From Sphingorhabdus sp. SMR4y (GTDB lineage: Bacteria > Pseudomonadota > Alphaproteobacteria > Sphingomonadales > Sphingomonadaceae), in NCBI RefSeq assembly GCF_002218195.1, contig NZ_CP022336.1, positions 1,793,001 through 1,857,000 on the forward strand: a stretch of 64,000 nucleotides of DNA, in the 5' to 3' direction. Below are positions 32,033-41,229 of the stretch, piece by piece. Position 1 is the first letter of the stretch. Each line of letters opens with the position of its first letter. Both the position numbers and the translations under genes were made by a program. The notes under the pieces were generated by a model that worked only from the letters and a program-made list of their open reading frames with translations, was not told the origin of the DNA and searched no databases.

Positions 32033-33349
32033 ATGGCATCCGTTCCTCAGATTGACCTCGATAATTTGACCACTTCGCCCACGGCCGACGAGGCACTGGA
32101 GCAATGGTACAAGCGCAATCCTCCCGTCACCGATGGTGATCCCAACCCCTGGGATGTCAGCCGCGCGGAACTGTACAGCAAGGATCTCTGGCGCAAACCC
32201 TTTGCAGAGATGCGCGAACAGGCACCGATTAACAAGATTGAAGGCGGCGTTCATGGCGACTTCTGGAATATAACCACCTACAAGCCGATCCAGCATGTCG
32301 AGGCCCTGCCGGATATTTATTCGTCCGATGTTTCCCAAGGCGGCATCACCATCGCGGAACCCGACTTCGATGATTCAGATTTTCAGTTGCCGATGTTCAT
32401 CGCCATGGATCGCCCGAAACATACCGGACAGCGTCGCACCGTGGCCCCGGCTTTCACCCCGACCGAAATGCAGCGGATGGAAGCGGAAATCCGCCAGCGT
32501 ACGGCCGAAGTGCTCGACAGTCTGCCCTGGGGCGAAAAATTTGACTGGGTCGACAAGGTCTCGATCGAACTGACCACTGGGATGCTGGCCATTCTTTTCG
32601 GCTTCCCATGGGAAGACCGCCGGCTACTGACCTTCTGGTCGGACTGGGCCGGCGATGTCGAACTCTCGGTTGCCGAAGACCTGACCGAACAGCGTCGGCA
32701 GATCCTTTTTGAAATGGGTGCCTATTTTACCAAGCTCTGGAACGAGCGGGTCAATGCAGAACCGACACCCGACCTGATCTCGATGATGATCCATTCGGAA
32801 CATATGCGCGATATGGACCATATGGAATTCATGGGCAATCTGGTGCTGTTGATCGTTGGCGGCAATGACACGACCCGCAATACCATGTCCGGTGTGGCCT
32901 ACGGTCTCGGCCAGTTCCCCGAGGAACGGAAAAAGCTACAGGAAAACCCCGACCTCATTCCCAATGCGGTGCAGGAAATCATCCGCTGGCAGACCCCGCT
33001 CGCCCATATGCGGCGAACCGCTCTGGAAGATCACGACCTGTTCGGCAACCAGATCAAGAAGGGCGACAAGGTTGTCCTCTGGTATATCTCCGCCAACCGC
33101 GACGAAGAAGTTTTCCCGGAAGCCGACAAGATCAAGGTCGACCGTGAAAACGCGCGGCGCCATCTCGCCTTCGGTTATGGTATCCACCGCTGTGTCGGCG
33201 CCCGTCTGGCCGAATTGCAAATCCGGATTCTGCTCGAAGAAATGCACAAGCGCCGCATGCAGGTCAATCCGACCGGCAAGCACCGCCGTGTCCATGCCTG
33301 TTTCGTCCATGGTTTCCGCGAACTGGAAGTCGAGCTTTCCAAATATTGA
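32033..33349 (+). CDS. Cytochrome P450, CYP153-like alkane hydroxylase
   Basis: 438 residues. I-helix motif IVGGNDTTRNTMSG is characteristic of CYP153; K-helix EIIRWQTPLAHMRRTALED and the heme loop LAFGYGIHRCVGARLAE hold the Cys ligand. SQGGITIAEPDFDD and MFIAMDRPKHTGQRR also match. CYP153 enzymes hydroxylate the terminal carbon of alkanes. No ferredoxin or ferredoxin reductase gene is adjacent, so electrons must come from genes elsewhere. AGGAGAG precedes the ATG. Confidence 0.9.
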   Translation: MASVPQIDLDNLTTSPTADEALEQWYKRNPPVTDGDPNPWDVSRAELYSKDLWRKPFAEMREQAPINKIEGGVHGDFWNITTYKPIQHVEALPDIYSSDVSQGGITIAEPDFDDSDFQLPMFIAMDRPKHTGQRRTVAPAFTPTEMQRMEAEIRQRTAEVLDSLPWGEKFDWVDKVSIELTTGMLAILFGFPWEDRRLLTFWSDWAGDVELSVAEDLTEQRRQILFEMGAYFTKLWNERVNAEPTPDLISMMIHSEHMRDMDHMEFMGNLVLLIVGGNDTTRNTMSGVAYGLGQFPEERKKLQENPDLIPNAVQEIIRWQTPLAHMRRTALEDHDLFGNQIKKGDKVVLWYISANRDEEVFPEADKIKVDRENARRHLAFGYGIHRCVGARLAELQIRILLEEMHKRRMQVNPTGKHRRVHACFVHGFRELEVELSKY

Positions 33350-33429
33350 TCAGTTCCTGTTCAGGGACATTACTGTAACCCTTTCCCGTCCAGCTTCGAA
33401 TGATTGAGGCAGAACGGAAAGGATTACAG

Positions 33430-33936
33430 ATGAAATCACCTGATCGGCGCACTGTCATTTCCGGCACTCTGCTTGCCGCCGGCGCGATCGGCACCATCGG
33501 TCTATCCGTCCTGTTCGACAACGCAAGCGCGCGCGCCGGTGGGAAATTCCCGGTCACCCGGTCAGCCGACGAGTGGAAGCGTCGCCTCGGTCCGGCCCGC
33601 TATCGTATCTTGCGTCAGGAAGGCACCGAACGCGCCTATTCCAGTCCATTGAACAAGGAGAAACGCGAAGGCGTCTATGCCTGCGCCGGCTGCAACCTCG
33701 GGCTCTATAAATCCGCGCAAAAATATGACAGCGGCACAGGCTGGCCGAGTTTCTGGGCCCCGATTGCCAAAGATCGTGTCGGGACGACCACCGACTATAA
33801 AATCGGCTATCCGCGAACCGAAGTCCATTGCGCGCGCTGTGGCGGGCATCTCGGACATATATTCAATGATGGCCCCCGACCGACCGGCAAGCGCCATTGC
33901 ATCAACGGACTGGCGCTGAAATTCATCCCTGCCTGA
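33430..33936 (+). CDS. msrB: Tat-exported methionine-R-sulfoxide reductase
   Basis: 168 residues from ATG at 33430 (AAAGGA upstream). The N-terminus SPDRRTVISGTLLAAGAIGT has a twin-arginine signal, so it acts in the periplasm. Zinc-binding CAGC and CARC pairs, GTGWPSFWAPI, and catalytic Cys in KRHCINGLAL are intact. It repairs oxidised methionine. Confidence 0.92.
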   Translation: MKSPDRRTVISGTLLAAGAIGTIGLSVLFDNASARAGGKFPVTRSADEWKRRLGPARYRILRQEGTERAYSSPLNKEKREGVYACAGCNLGLYKSAQKYDSGTGWPSFWAPIAKDRVGTTTDYKIGYPRTEVHCARCGGHLGHIFNDGPRPTGKRHCINGLALKFIPA

Positions 33937-33945
33937 GGCGGGTCA

Positions 33946-34323
33946 TCAGCTGTCCGGCGCGTCCACCTGCTGCCAGAATTCCAGCTTGATGCCGTCACAA
34001 TCGAGTATCCAGGCAAATTTGCCATAGCCTTCATCGATATGGCCGAGAATTTCGAGACCCTTGTCCTTGAGCTTTTCGACATAGGCATCCAGGTCATCAA
34101 CCCTGAGATTGATCATGAAGGGCGCTTCGCTGGGTTTCAAATATTCGGTATCTTCAGGGAAATGGCTGATCAGGCTATACGGCTTGTCACCCTTTTCCTC
34201 CGACCAGTTGAGCATCGGGCCATATTCGCCATCCAGCTCCAGGAAATCCTTGTACCATTTCCGTGTTGCTGCCGGGTCTTTCACCGTGTGAAAGACTCCA
34301 CCGAGGCCGGTGATCCTTGCCAT
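33946..34323 (-). CDS. VOC/glyoxalase-family protein
   Basis: 125 residues. ARITGLGGVFHTVKDPAATR, KWYKDFLELDGEYGPML and a C-terminal YGKFAWILDCDGIKLEFWQQ show the paired beta-alpha-beta units and the last-strand Glu ligand of the vicinal-oxygen-chelate superfamily. Metal-dependent lyase, dioxygenase or resistance roles are all possible. Converges with msrB. Confidence 0.8.
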   Translation of the reverse strand: MARITGLGGVFHTVKDPAATRKWYKDFLELDGEYGPMLNWSEEKGDKPYSLISHFPEDTEYLKPSEAPFMINLRVDDLDAYVEKLKDKGLEILGHIDEGYGKFAWILDCDGIKLEFWQQVDAPDS

Positions 34324-34393
34324 TTCAATCTCCGTGGTTCTTTTTATCTGCGACCATCCCGATGTGCGACCATCAGCTTTTATCTATCATGGT

Positions 34394-36166
34394 TTAGATA
34401 TTGTTGGGCAAGTCTTTTGCCGTCACCCGCCAGATTCTGAGCCGATTGTCCCGAATATGGACAGGCTGCAGCCATTGTGGCCTCTGATCCCTCGACAGGG
34501 TGGCCCAAAAACCGTCGGGATGTCTCTCTCCATAAATATCCAGCTCCGCTTCCCCTTCACAGACAACAATATAGCGGATATTATGGGCTTCCAGTAAAGC
34601 GCGGGCGGTGTCCGGCGATCCCGTGAATATCCTGATCTGGTCGCCCATGGCCAGATCGTTGCGATGGTGGCTGGTGGCGAGCACGCTGTGCTGGGTCAGC
34701 AGCAAAATGCGTGGACCGAAGTCAAATGGGGCCAGAATATTGGAGCGGGGCAAGGCATTGAGCCGGGCAAGAGACTGGTCACTCTGGCACAGCGCACTGT
34801 CCGCACCGCCTTCCTCATTCTGTTCTTCAGCCGTCACACTGTTGAACAAGGCAATCGCAACAGGTCCCGGCATGATCAGCAGCACAACCCCGGCAGTCGC
34901 GAATATCCGTGTCAGCGTGTTGCCGATCCCCCGCGCCCTGAGGAACGCCTGATGGACGGCCCAGGCAAGAAATGGCAGCGCGAAGGCAGCCGCCACCGCC
35001 GTTGCGCGCTGGACAAAGAGGGACAGCACCAGCGCCCAGAGAAAGGCATAGACCAGAACAGACAGATGGTCGCGGTCGATCCGGTCGGGCCGGACCCGCA
35101 GGATATAGATCAGACTGCCCAGCCCGACGAGTATCGAACCGCCGAGCAAAGTGACCATCGTCTTGCCGTTCTGATACCAGATCGGCAGACCTTCGAGAAC
35201 ATTGACCAGCCAATATTCGCGGACCAGCGGATCCATCGTGTTGAACGCCCCGCCGACACATTGCGGCGCGAGACTGTAGAAAATTGCCAATGCGGGCACG
35301 CCAGCCAAAGCCAGACTGGCGACCCGCAACGGCATATTGGCGGGCAGCCACTTGATCGCCGGCAATATGACCGCGGCGCCAGCCACGCAGGCCAGCAGAT
35401 GCGCTGGCGAGAGCGCATCACAATAGTTGGCCGCAACGTCAAACCTGCCCTGACTGCCGAGATAGAGCAGAGCGCTCGCCAGCAGAAAACTGAGCAACGT
35501 CCACAACAGACGGACTCCCTCTTCGGTCCGGAAAATCCAGCGCCAGATCAGAAGCACAATGAAAGCAGCCGATATCGGCAATCCTTCGAGCGATATGGAA
35601 AGCCAGAGCGCGAGCGCCGCGCCCAGCGCAATTCCGCCCTTGCGTTTGGCAGGCCAGAACATGGTCCATAATGCGGCCAGCGCGAGCACGATCTGCCAGC
35701 CATGATGATCCACCCGCATCGGCCGGATCTGGGCAACAATCGGCACCGCGGTTGCCGTCAGGGCCGCTGCCAGTATCGCAATAGGACGTTCGAAGATCTG
35801 TTCGGTGATTTTCGCTACCAGCACCATGGCCAGGCCCAGCGTGACCAGCGGCACCGCGACCATTGCCGCGGTTTCCGCTGCCGCCGAGCCGATCAATGGC
35901 TTGAGCAACAGAAATAGCAGCGCGAGCGGCACCTCGACCCAGCGCGGCCAGTGCATGGGCTGGCTGTCCGGTTCGCCGATCCGATATTGAGTGGTGTCAA
36001 ACCAGCTTTGTCCACCAAGCCAGTCGCGCAGCTGCACCATGCGCAACTGATCGTCTGGGTCCCAGCCGATGCCGGTTGTGATCTGGCCACGGGTCACCAA
36101 TATCAGCAGTGCGCAGACCGCGATCCAGATCAACAATATCGGCCGATTGCCGCGCAAGCGTTCCAA
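34394..36166 (-). CDS. GT-C-like multi-span glycosyltransferase
   Basis: 590 residues with about 12 transmembrane spans. After the first span comes GWDPDDQLRMVQLRDWLGGQ with an acidic pair like the catalytic motif of GT-C enzymes; a second loop has RPMRVDHHGWQIVL, resembling the DHH loop of STT3-type proteins. The C-terminal about 120 residues are a periplasmic domain. It probably transfers a sugar from a polyprenyl carrier. Last gene of the envelope operon, four bases after the sulfatase gene. Confidence 0.6.
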   Translation of the reverse strand: MERLRGNRPILLIWIAVCALLILVTRGQITTGIGWDPDDQLRMVQLRDWLGGQSWFDTTQYRIGEPDSQPMHWPRWVEVPLALLFLLLKPLIGSAAAETAAMVAVPLVTLGLAMVLVAKITEQIFERPIAILAAALTATAVPIVAQIRPMRVDHHGWQIVLALAALWTMFWPAKRKGGIALGAALALWLSISLEGLPISAAFIVLLIWRWIFRTEEGVRLLWTLLSFLLASALLYLGSQGRFDVAANYCDALSPAHLLACVAGAAVILPAIKWLPANMPLRVASLALAGVPALAIFYSLAPQCVGGAFNTMDPLVREYWLVNVLEGLPIWYQNGKTMVTLLGGSILVGLGSLIYILRVRPDRIDRDHLSVLVYAFLWALVLSLFVQRATAVAAAFALPFLAWAVHQAFLRARGIGNTLTRIFATAGVVLLIMPGPVAIALFNSVTAEEQNEEGGADSALCQSDQSLARLNALPRSNILAPFDFGPRILLLTQHSVLATSHHRNDLAMGDQIRIFTGSPDTARALLEAHNIRYIVVCEGEAELDIYGERHPDGFWATLSRDQRPQWLQPVHIRDNRLRIWRVTAKDLPNNI

Positions 36167-36170
36167 ATTC

Positions 36171-37550
36171 TTACCCCCTGGGTGTCGAGCCCTTGGCTTT
36201 CAGATAAAGCCACGGAACACGTTCCGGGTCAAATTGCGAACGGTGATGGCGATCAAAAAACGGCGGCATATGATCGCCGACCAGCAAAATATCCGCTTCC
36301 GGAAAATCGCTCGCGGTAATCTCCGCGATCAGCGCCCTGTCGATATCGTCAAAAATCGCAAACTGGCGGCAGATCATGGGATAGTCGCGGGCCAGATCGA
36401 CCGACACTTTTTCACAATCGTCGGCATTGAGATTCTGCCCGGTCGGAACCGGCAAATGGGTGTTCAGCGTCAGCCAGTACTGGAAGGTCGGCCCGGCCGC
36501 CCGTTTCAGATTTTCCGCCAGCATTTTTGGCACCTGACGGTCGCAAGCACCGGCGAACACACCGCCACACCATTCCGCCCCGCGTTTTTCCAGATCGCTC
36601 GCGAATTCGCGCCTTTCGAAACCGATCCTGGGATACCATTGTTCCCGTTTGAAGAATGGCCCCTTGAAACTGTGCATCGCCTGCGTCGCATAGCCTTTGT
36701 CGGCAAGCTGCGCTGGCAGACAGTCCAGTATTTCCGGATCATCGCTCTTGAGCAGTTCATAATAGTCCCCCCAGCGACCGCAGAGTTCGCGCATTTCACC
36801 GGCGGTGGTGCTGTTATAATAGAGGCTCGTACCCTGACTGACTTCGTAGCGTGCCTTGATGGCGCTGCTGTTATAATAGGCGAACAGCTTGTCGGACATC
36901 GCCTGATTATTCTCGGGGACGCCCAGCGATTCCACCATGATGAGAACCAGATGGCGCTTGCCATCGGCGCGGGCGGCAAAACCGGATTTACCGACCGCCG
37001 ATTCAAAGCTTGCCCCCACCGGAGCGGGCCGGAAATAATGGCCGCGCATCCCCTCACCAACAGCGGCGTCGGCGCCGACAAGACCGAAAACCAGCGCTCC
37101 GCCAAGCAGGATATGCAGCGGTTTCGAGAAATTGGTATCGCGCTTGAGCAGAAACCAGCTGCCGATCAATATGCCGAAAAGCACCACCGTCGCAGCAATA
37201 TATTCGATCGAATTGCCCGGCTTGATTTCCGCGAAAAACTGCAGCGAATAGACCAGCGAGTCGAGTGTCAGGCTGAACAGCCCGGACACGAAAGAGAGCA
37301 GGGAATAGGTCATTACGCCGGCGAAGGCGATCCACTGAACCGCTCTTGGCATACGCTTGACAATCAGGCCGACGAGTCCTGCCAGTGCAATCGGAATAGC
37401 GCGCGGCGGCGCGCCGACCATCCACATCGCCATGAACGGAATATTGGCCAGCACGATCCAGACCAGTGCCCAGTTGAGAAATCTGCTGAAGTCCGGACTG
37501 AAGCGATCTCTGCCTGCAGGTGCTTCGATGGCCATATCCATGTAGCTCAC
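36171..37550 (-). CDS. Membrane sulfatase-fold phosphotransferase-like protein
   Basis: 459 residues: five N-terminal spans (to about 155), then a periplasmic alkaline-phosphatase/sulfatase domain. RHLVLIMVESLGVPENNQAM carries the acidic metal ligand, SQGTSLYYNSTTAGEMRELC the region expected to hold the nucleophilic Thr, and PEADILLVGDHMPPFFDRHH the second metal site. This is the build of phosphoethanolamine or phosphoglycerol transferases. Overlaps the GtrA gene by ATGA. Confidence 0.75.
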   Translation of the reverse strand: MSYMDMAIEAPAGRDRFSPDFSRFLNWALVWIVLANIPFMAMWMVGAPPRAIPIALAGLVGLIVKRMPRAVQWIAFAGVMTYSLLSFVSGLFSLTLDSLVYSLQFFAEIKPGNSIEYIAATVVLFGILIGSWFLLKRDTNFSKPLHILLGGALVFGLVGADAAVGEGMRGHYFRPAPVGASFESAVGKSGFAARADGKRHLVLIMVESLGVPENNQAMSDKLFAYYNSSAIKARYEVSQGTSLYYNSTTAGEMRELCGRWGDYYELLKSDDPEILDCLPAQLADKGYATQAMHSFKGPFFKREQWYPRIGFERREFASDLEKRGAEWCGGVFAGACDRQVPKMLAENLKRAAGPTFQYWLTLNTHLPVPTGQNLNADDCEKVSVDLARDYPMICRQFAIFDDIDRALIAEITASDFPEADILLVGDHMPPFFDRHHRSQFDPERVPWLYLKAKGSTPRG

Positions 37551-37999
37551 CGGAAGACCCCGTATTTGCGGGTCAGATAGACCGCAAAGAAGCTGACAGC
37601 CACAGCCGCTGCCTTGGCCAGTACCGGCAGCACGCCTGCACTGGTCAGCCCACTGACCATCGTGACGGTGATGCCCAGACCAAGCAGCGCTGTCGCGATG
37701 AACCCGAAGCGCTGCATCTGCAATGCGGCACCTGCACGGCGCTTTCCGGGAAACACGAAGTTCGACGAAATGAACCAGTGAACGACAATGCCGGCGCTAT
37801 AGCCCGCAGCGGAGGCCCATCCCGGATCGAACAGAAACGCGACCAATATCATGAAAAGAGCCACGTCAAAGGCTAGGCTGACGATGCTGGCCAGCAGATA
37901 GCGTGTGATCGAGAAACGGTTGAGAAGCGCCAGCGGGCCAGGCAAATTGCCCACAAACCCGCCGATGGTTGACCGTCTGTCTGCGCCGCTGCGTTCCAT
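37547..37999 (-). CDS. GtrA-family membrane protein
   Basis: 150 residues with four spans. RFSITRYLLASIVSLAFDVA and GIVVHWFISSNFVFPGKRR, ending AVYLTRKYGVFR, are the GtrA pattern. GtrA proteins flip or help flip polyprenyl-phosphate sugars. It follows the flavoprotein gene by five bases and supports an envelope glycosylation role for this operon. Confidence 0.88.
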   Translation of the reverse strand: MERSGADRRSTIGGFVGNLPGPLALLNRFSITRYLLASIVSLAFDVALFMILVAFLFDPGWASAAGYSAGIVVHWFISSNFVFPGKRRAGAALQMQRFGFIATALLGLGITVTMVSGLTSAGVLPVLAKAAAVAVSFFAVYLTRKYGVFR

Positions 38000-38004
38000 C
38001 CTGC

Positions 38005-39591
38005 TTACGCCGCTTTGGAAGGCTTGACTTCAGGCGCGGTCTCTTCGAGCCGCTTTGGCACATCGCGCATGCTTTCCAGCGCGGCCACACGATCTTCGCT
38101 GATTTCCTCGGCAATGACCTGCTGCGCACCTTCATCACCCGCCTCGTGATATTCCGCGTCTTCATTGACGTTCCAGACATTCCATTTGCGGGTGCCGGCT
38201 TCGATATTTTCCACCGTCAGCATCGCCGTCATCATCGCGTGATCCTGATTGTTATAGCGATGCATACCGTTGCGACCGACCATGTGCAGCGTCGGGAAAC
38301 GCTTTTCCAGATCATCGCGCATGGTGGCAACATTCTGCTCATAGGCATCGTCATAGACCGGATAGGCTTTTTCCTGACGAACAACCGAACCGCCAACGAC
38401 GTCTTCGGGTTTGCACAGGCCGAGAATTGCCATTTCCTTCTTCGCCAGTTCGATCAGATCCTCGTCAGAGGAGGACCAGAGTCCGTCATTTTCGAAACAG
38501 AAATATTCCAGACCAACGCAGGCGATCGTCTCGTCGGGCACCATTTCCGGTGACCAGCTGCGGAAATTCTGCACGCGGCCCACCTGCACCCGATCATCAT
38601 GGATATAGATCCAGTTATCCGGGAACAGGTCTTCCGACTTCACCTTGATCGCCACGGTCAGGAAATCGCGATAGTTGAGATCCTGCGCTTCCGGCAGCGA
38701 CTGCGGCAGCGGATGGATACGGGTCGCGAGCTCGCGCATCGGCGCGCTCGAAATCACATGTTTGGCGGTAATGATGGTTTCGTCACCGGCGTTCGTCGCA
38801 CTGACACGCCAGTTTCCTTCGGCATCCTGGGCGAGCTGTTTCAAGCTATGGCCCATCAGCACTTCATTGCCCTTTGCCTCGACATGAGCCTTGGCGGCAT
38901 CCCACATCATCCCGGGGCCGAGACGGGGATAGCGGAAAGTTTCGAGCAGGGTTTTGACTTCCTGCCCGTCATTCGGCTTCTTGTTGAGGCCAAGCGAGCG
39001 CTTCAGGCCGTCAGTGACGGCGTTCCAGAGGCTGAGCCCCTTGATCCGCTGCGCCGCCCAGTCTGCCGACATCTCGTCGCAGGGCATCCCCCAGACCTTC
39101 TCGGTATAGGTCTTGAAGAAAATCGAATAGAGCTTGTAGCCGAACTGGTTCACCGTCCAGTCTTCAAAGCTCTTTACATTCTTGTTCGGGAAGACCTTCG
39201 CCTTGGCATAGCTCGCCATGCACAAGGTCGAGCGCCAGATACCGAGATTCCAGAGGGCTTCAAACGCACGCAGAGGATAAGAGTAGAACTTGCCTTCATA
39301 GTAGATACGGCTCATCCGCGGCCGCTGGATGAAGTCATCGGGCAGGATCTCGTTCCACAGATCGACCACTTCCTGGCTTTTCGAAAAGAAACGGTGCCCG
39401 CCGATATCGAAACGGAAGCCTTCATGCTCCACCGTTCGGCTGATCCCGCCGACATATTGCGGGTCCTTCTCGATCACGGTGACCGAATAGCCTTTCTTGG
39501 AAAGCAAATAGGCGGCTGTCAGGCCCGCTGGCCCTGCGCCGATAATGGCGACATCTACCGGTTCATTGGCGGGCGTGATCTGTCTGGTCAT
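38005..39591 (-). CDS. FAD-dependent UDP-galactopyranose mutase-like protein
   Basis: 528 residues. VDVAIIGAGPAGLTAAYLLS is the FAD-binding loop, followed by GGISRTVEHEGFRFDIGGHR and FFSKS. Later, KTYTEKVWGMPCDEMSADWA and RNGMHRYNNQDHAMMTAM match the COG1232-type amine oxidase/mutase group often found in sugar-nucleotide loci. It may isomerise a UDP-sugar or oxidise a lipid-linked sugar. First gene of the four-gene leftward operon. Confidence 0.75.
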   Translation of the reverse strand: MTRQITPANEPVDVAIIGAGPAGLTAAYLLSKKGYSVTVIEKDPQYVGGISRTVEHEGFRFDIGGHRFFSKSQEVVDLWNEILPDDFIQRPRMSRIYYEGKFYSYPLRAFEALWNLGIWRSTLCMASYAKAKVFPNKNVKSFEDWTVNQFGYKLYSIFFKTYTEKVWGMPCDEMSADWAAQRIKGLSLWNAVTDGLKRSLGLNKKPNDGQEVKTLLETFRYPRLGPGMMWDAAKAHVEAKGNEVLMGHSLKQLAQDAEGNWRVSATNAGDETIITAKHVISSAPMRELATRIHPLPQSLPEAQDLNYRDFLTVAIKVKSEDLFPDNWIYIHDDRVQVGRVQNFRSWSPEMVPDETIACVGLEYFCFENDGLWSSSDEDLIELAKKEMAILGLCKPEDVVGGSVVRQEKAYPVYDDAYEQNVATMRDDLEKRFPTLHMVGRNGMHRYNNQDHAMMTAMLTVENIEAGTRKWNVWNVNEDAEYHEAGDEGAQQVIAEEISEDRVAALESMRDVPKRLEETAPEVKPSKAA

Positions 39592-39885
39592 AAGGTCCGT
39601 TCCCTGTTCATGGTGCGCACATATCCGTGCCGTTCATGTTTCAGAAACCGGAGTGAACGAAATTGGTTAGCAGAGAGTTAATGCCGGCCTGAAATTTACG
39701 GCCACCGCTCGAAATGCCCACATCTTTCCTGACCGTTCGGTAACCATATATGCACGGATATGGGCTCGGATCTTTGATAAGAGCCACGTATCCCGCCCCT
39801 CGCTGGCAGCGGTCTGAATACGCCGGGAACAGAGGATGACGGCTATTGCCGCTGGGGATGCCGGCACAGGTTCAGCCTGACGGTG
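39592..39885. other. Intergenic region
   Basis: About 294 bases between the flavoprotein operon start and the end of the DUF885 gene. The part near 39650-39600 should hold the operon promoter; I see no clear consensus, hairpin or small gene. Confidence 0.4.
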
Positions 39886-41229
39886 TCACTCGTCGGGCAA
39901 CCGGCCCTCCAACAAATCCCCCGGCAGCATCGGCTCGCTGAGCAGCCGTTCCATCGCTTTCCAGCGCCAGACCGGCGCCTCGCCCTGGGCTTCGATCCAG
40001 TCGCGGACCATTTCCATGCCGAGGCCATAGTTGATCACATAGCTGCGATATTGCTCGTTGAAGTCGGTCATTTGCGCCGCGCGCTCGGCCGAGACCAGCT
40101 GATATTTCTGATTGAGCGCAATGGCTTCCTCGCGGCTTATTTCGCCATCGAGATATTGCTGCGCGATCGTCATCCGCGCGCCGCTGAGCGCCTGTTTGGC
40201 AATTTGCACCGCCCAGTAGGCCGCCGCCGTCTCCGGATCGAGACCGGCGAGCGGGTACAGCACATCGCGCTCGTAATCCAGCCGTTCCTGGCCGCTGAAC
40301 GCCAGCTCGATGCCATAATTGGCCGATCCCTCCGCGATCAGGCTTTGCGGGCTGTAGAGCGGATAGACGGAGAATTCCTGCCAGCCCTGACCATTGGTGA
40401 GATTTTTCTCGAGCAGCATATTATAGACATGATGGCCGGGATAGCCTTCATGACAGCCAAGATCGATGGCCCGGCCGATGAATATCGGCAGGTCGGTATT
40501 GACCTGGATCAGGCTCTGGTAGCCGCCCTGATAATAATTATAGCCGCTCCAACTTTTACCCGTGACAAATTCCAGTTTGAAATTTTCGCCGGCGGGCAGA
40601 TCAAAATATCGCGCGGTCCGCGCCTTGCATTCGGCAATCGCCGTGTCGAACACGGTCTGCAGCCGGTCCTTGGGAATGATATAGCCGCTTTCAAAGGCCG
40701 CCACCCGCTGGCTGAGCGGCCCTTCGCCGGGGACGATATTTTCAATCTCTTCCAGCACCGGATCAAATTCCGCCAGCGGCTTAAGGTCCGGAACCACTCC
40801 GAACAGCCCCCTGGCCTCGTCAGCAAAGGAGAATGTCTCGCCCAACATCATCGCGTGGCGGGTCATCGCCGCTTCAAGTTGCGCCGAGAGAAAACGCTTG
40901 CGCGCTTCGCTCAGCGGATCGTCGCTGGCCGGCAAGGCGTCCAGCCGTTCCATCAGAACGATTATCGCATTGCCCAGTTCGCGCATGTCGCGCGGGTCCG
41001 ATTTCGCTGCCTCGGCCCATTGCGTCGGGCCAAAATAGGCATCGACATAGCCGGCCTCCTGCTCGCCCAAGGCGAGAGTCAACTTTACATAATCGGTCGC
41101 GATAGCATCGAGCGTGTTCGCTGTCTTCAGACCGGCCGTTTCGGTGATGACCGGTGCCGCTGCGGATCCGGCCGCCGCTGCCGGGCCGGCTAGGACCAGA
41201 CAGGCGGCGGCAAGCCCGATTATCCTCAC
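39886..41229 (-). CDS. DUF885 secreted putative metallopeptidase
   Basis: 447 residues with a signal peptide (MRIIGLAAACLVLAGPAAAA). DLGCHEGYPGHHVYNMLLEK has the HExxxHH-like metal motif of DUF885, thought to be a zinc-peptidase-like family; EGSANYGIELAF supplies a downstream Glu. Probably periplasmic. Its start overlaps the end of nhaA by four bases, so the two are co-transcribed. Confidence 0.8.
   Translation of the reverse strand: MRIIGLAAACLVLAGPAAAAGSAAAPVITETAGLKTANTLDAIATDYVKLTLALGEQEAGYVDAYFGPTQWAEAAKSDPRDMRELGNAIIVLMERLDALPASDDPLSEARKRFLSAQLEAAMTRHAMMLGETFSFADEARGLFGVVPDLKPLAEFDPVLEEIENIVPGEGPLSQRVAAFESGYIIPKDRLQTVFDTAIAECKARTARYFDLPAGENFKLEFVTGKSWSGYNYYQGGYQSLIQVNTDLPIFIGRAIDLGCHEGYPGHHVYNMLLEKNLTNGQGWQEFSVYPLYSPQSLIAEGSANYGIELAFSGQERLDYERDVLYPLAGLDPETAAAYWAVQIAKQALSGARMTIAQQYLDGEISREEAIALNQKYQLVSAERAAQMTDFNEQYRSYVINYGLGMEMVRDWIEAQGEAPVWRWKAMERLLSEPMLPGDLLEGRLPDE

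Noticed and set aside
36069-37580. 503-codon plus-strand frame opposite the sulfatase-fold gene
   Set aside because: It mirrors a well-supported membrane/sulfatase protein and lacks domain features; a GC-codon shadow.
39883-41193. 436-codon plus-strand frame opposite the DUF885 gene
   Set aside because: The opposite strand has signal peptide, HEGYPGHH motif and coupling with nhaA; this frame is a shadow.
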